A DNA stretch of 64,000 nucleotides, taken from positions 10,556,701-10,620,700 of the forward strand of contig CM019238.1 of assembly GCA_009741485.1 (NCBI GenBank). Reading direction: 5' to 3'. The number at the start of each line of letters is the position of its first letter. Positions within the stretch are counted from its first letter, which is position 1. Below are positions 63,249-64,000 of this stretch, piece by piece. Source of the DNA: Malurus cyaneus samueli (Eukaryota > Chordata > Aves > Passeriformes > Maluridae). Made by a program: the position numbers and the translations under genes. Below the pieces are notes generated by a model that saw only the letters and a list, made by a program, of their open reading frames with translations, ran no database searches and had not been told where the DNA came from.

Positions 63249-63419
63249 ACAACAAGGAATACGACGCTTATCTTTCATACACCAAAGTGGATCCTGATGC
63301 GTTAGATCGTGATAACAATGAAGAGGAGCAGTTTGCACTTGAAATTCTGCCAGATGTTCTAGAAAAGCACTATGGGTATAAACTCTTCATTCCGGATAGG
63401 GACCTGATCCCTAGTGGAA
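63249..63419 (+). CDS. IL1RAPL2: IL1RAPL2 exon D: N-terminal part of TIR domain
   Basis: This coding exon has 171 nt. Its acceptor follows a T-rich tract (TTTTTTTACAG) and its donor is the strong GTAAGTATT. It completes an Asp codon, carries 56 codons and ends with A of a split codon (phase 1; family comparison predicts Thr). [12 protein letters not shown], from about 63251, is TIR box 1. [19 protein letters not shown] is the following helix and strand. [10 protein letters not shown] is the box 2/BB-loop region. Known of the family: the IL1RAPL TIR domain is cytoplasmic and contributes to synaptic signalling scaffolds, not classical NF-kB activation. SG rather than TG at the end and KEYD rather than KDYD favour IL1RAPL2. 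The remaining TIR exons and the long C-terminal tail lie beyond the window. Confidence 0.97.
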
Positions 63420-64000
63420 GTAAGTATTCCTGACCTCTCCGTTTTATTTCTGTCTGATGTGTCACAGAGGCCTGGACTGTATGGCAGGCACTGGGTATGG
63501 AAAACTTCTCCTTGGGGAGGGGTTGCAAAGATGGGGAAAGTTTCCTCAGCACTGCAAATTTGAGCTTTCTATTAGAGCTTCTTCCTGCACTGCTGAAATC
63601 AGAGGGAGCTGCTGTTGATTTCAGTGGGGCAGGAGCTGGACTTTCCTAAGGGGAAGGCTGCAGCACTGCAAGCCATACCAAGTCTAAAATGTCTACATCA
63701 GGCACAGGTAATTAAACAGGAAACTTTCTAAAAATGTTTTACCATCTCTGTTATGTCATTGAAAATGGGATTATAATTTTTTTTCAGTGATTAGATGTTT
63801 GTCTACAGAAGTTTCACTAGTAAAATTTATCTTTTCTGTTGTCTTTTGGGTTTTTCCTTTACGTGGAAGTCTCATAAAGATCTAAAGAGTTTCCCTATTT
63901 ATGGTAAAGGAACGATTTTGTTAGAATTTTGAGTAAGTGTTGAATTTCTGAGCAGTGTGGGCATCGTGAAAGTCATTGATATTGTGTCAGTAATAGTAAT
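63420..64000 (+). other. IL1RAPL2: Partial IL1RAPL2 intron downstream of exon D
   Basis: The sequence starts with the consensus donor GTAAGT and is noncoding to the window edge. I see no repeat or motif of note. The next TIR exon must lie beyond 64000. Confidence 0.9.

Noticed and set aside
47596..63419. Assignment of the exons to IL1RAPL1 or IL1RAP
   Set aside because: Recalled paralogue-specific residues ([43 protein letters not shown]) fit IL1RAPL2 better. A protein search with the spliced exons would settle it.
1..64000. CRISPR arrays, bacterial operons, tRNA or rRNA genes, intact retroviral genes
   Set aside because: No regularly spaced direct repeats, no tRNA cloverleaf or rRNA sequence recognised, no gag/pol/env frames. 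The exon-intron structure shows vertebrate nuclear DNA.

Overview
The window looks like vertebrate nuclear DNA, most probably from a bird. It is almost entirely intronic, with four short GT-AG-bounded coding exons on the + strand and no long open reading frames. The recognisable interspersed repeats are CR1 LINE pieces, the dominant retrotransposon of birds and other sauropsids. I see no L1/Alu/B1-type mammalian repeats. The low repeat load and introns of 3.6-6.4 kb between the exons also fit an avian genome. The species cannot be read from the sequence.  The only gene I can support is the 3' half of IL1RAPL2 (interleukin-1 receptor accessory protein-like 2), on the + strand. Four consecutive exons splice in frame: 47596-47725 (first half of the third Ig domain), 54137-54282 (second half of that domain), 59535-59678 (juxtamembrane, transmembrane helix and start of the cytoplasmic tail) and 63249-63419 (first part of the TIR domain). 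Recalled paralogue-specific residues ([39 protein letters not shown]) favour IL1RAPL2 over IL1RAPL1. The signal peptide, Ig1 and Ig2 must lie before position 1, and the rest of the TIR domain and C-terminal tail beyond 64000.  Layout: 1-47595 is the 3' part of one large intron. It holds several AT-rich homeodomain-motif-rich blocks that resemble conserved noncoding elements (about 7.3-7.7, 10.4-10.9 and 19.6-20.4 kb), a CpG-denser TATA-containing patch (23.0-23.4 kb), an LTR/promoter-like module (29.5-29.9 kb), a (GGAT)14 microsatellite (36.0 kb), a GC-rich block with a canonical G-quadruplex motif (42.2-42.7 kb) and an exact POU-dimer MORE palindrome (43.24 kb). The region 47.6-63.4 kb holds the exons and three complete introns, with two clear CR1 fragments (55.4 and 60.8 kb), paired octamers (52.2-52.3 kb) and a 13-bp inverted repeat (58.5 kb).  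The protein is a single-pass synaptic adhesion/IL-1-receptor-family molecule. The Ig ectodomain binds partners outside the cell, exon C anchors it in the membrane, and exon D begins the cytoplasmic TIR domain. The exon phases (1-2, 2-1, 1-1, 1-1) mean that the transmembrane exon could be skipped without a frameshift. I found no tRNA, rRNA, CRISPR or prokaryotic feature, and no new multi-gene system. The most interesting leads are regulatory or isoform hypotheses.
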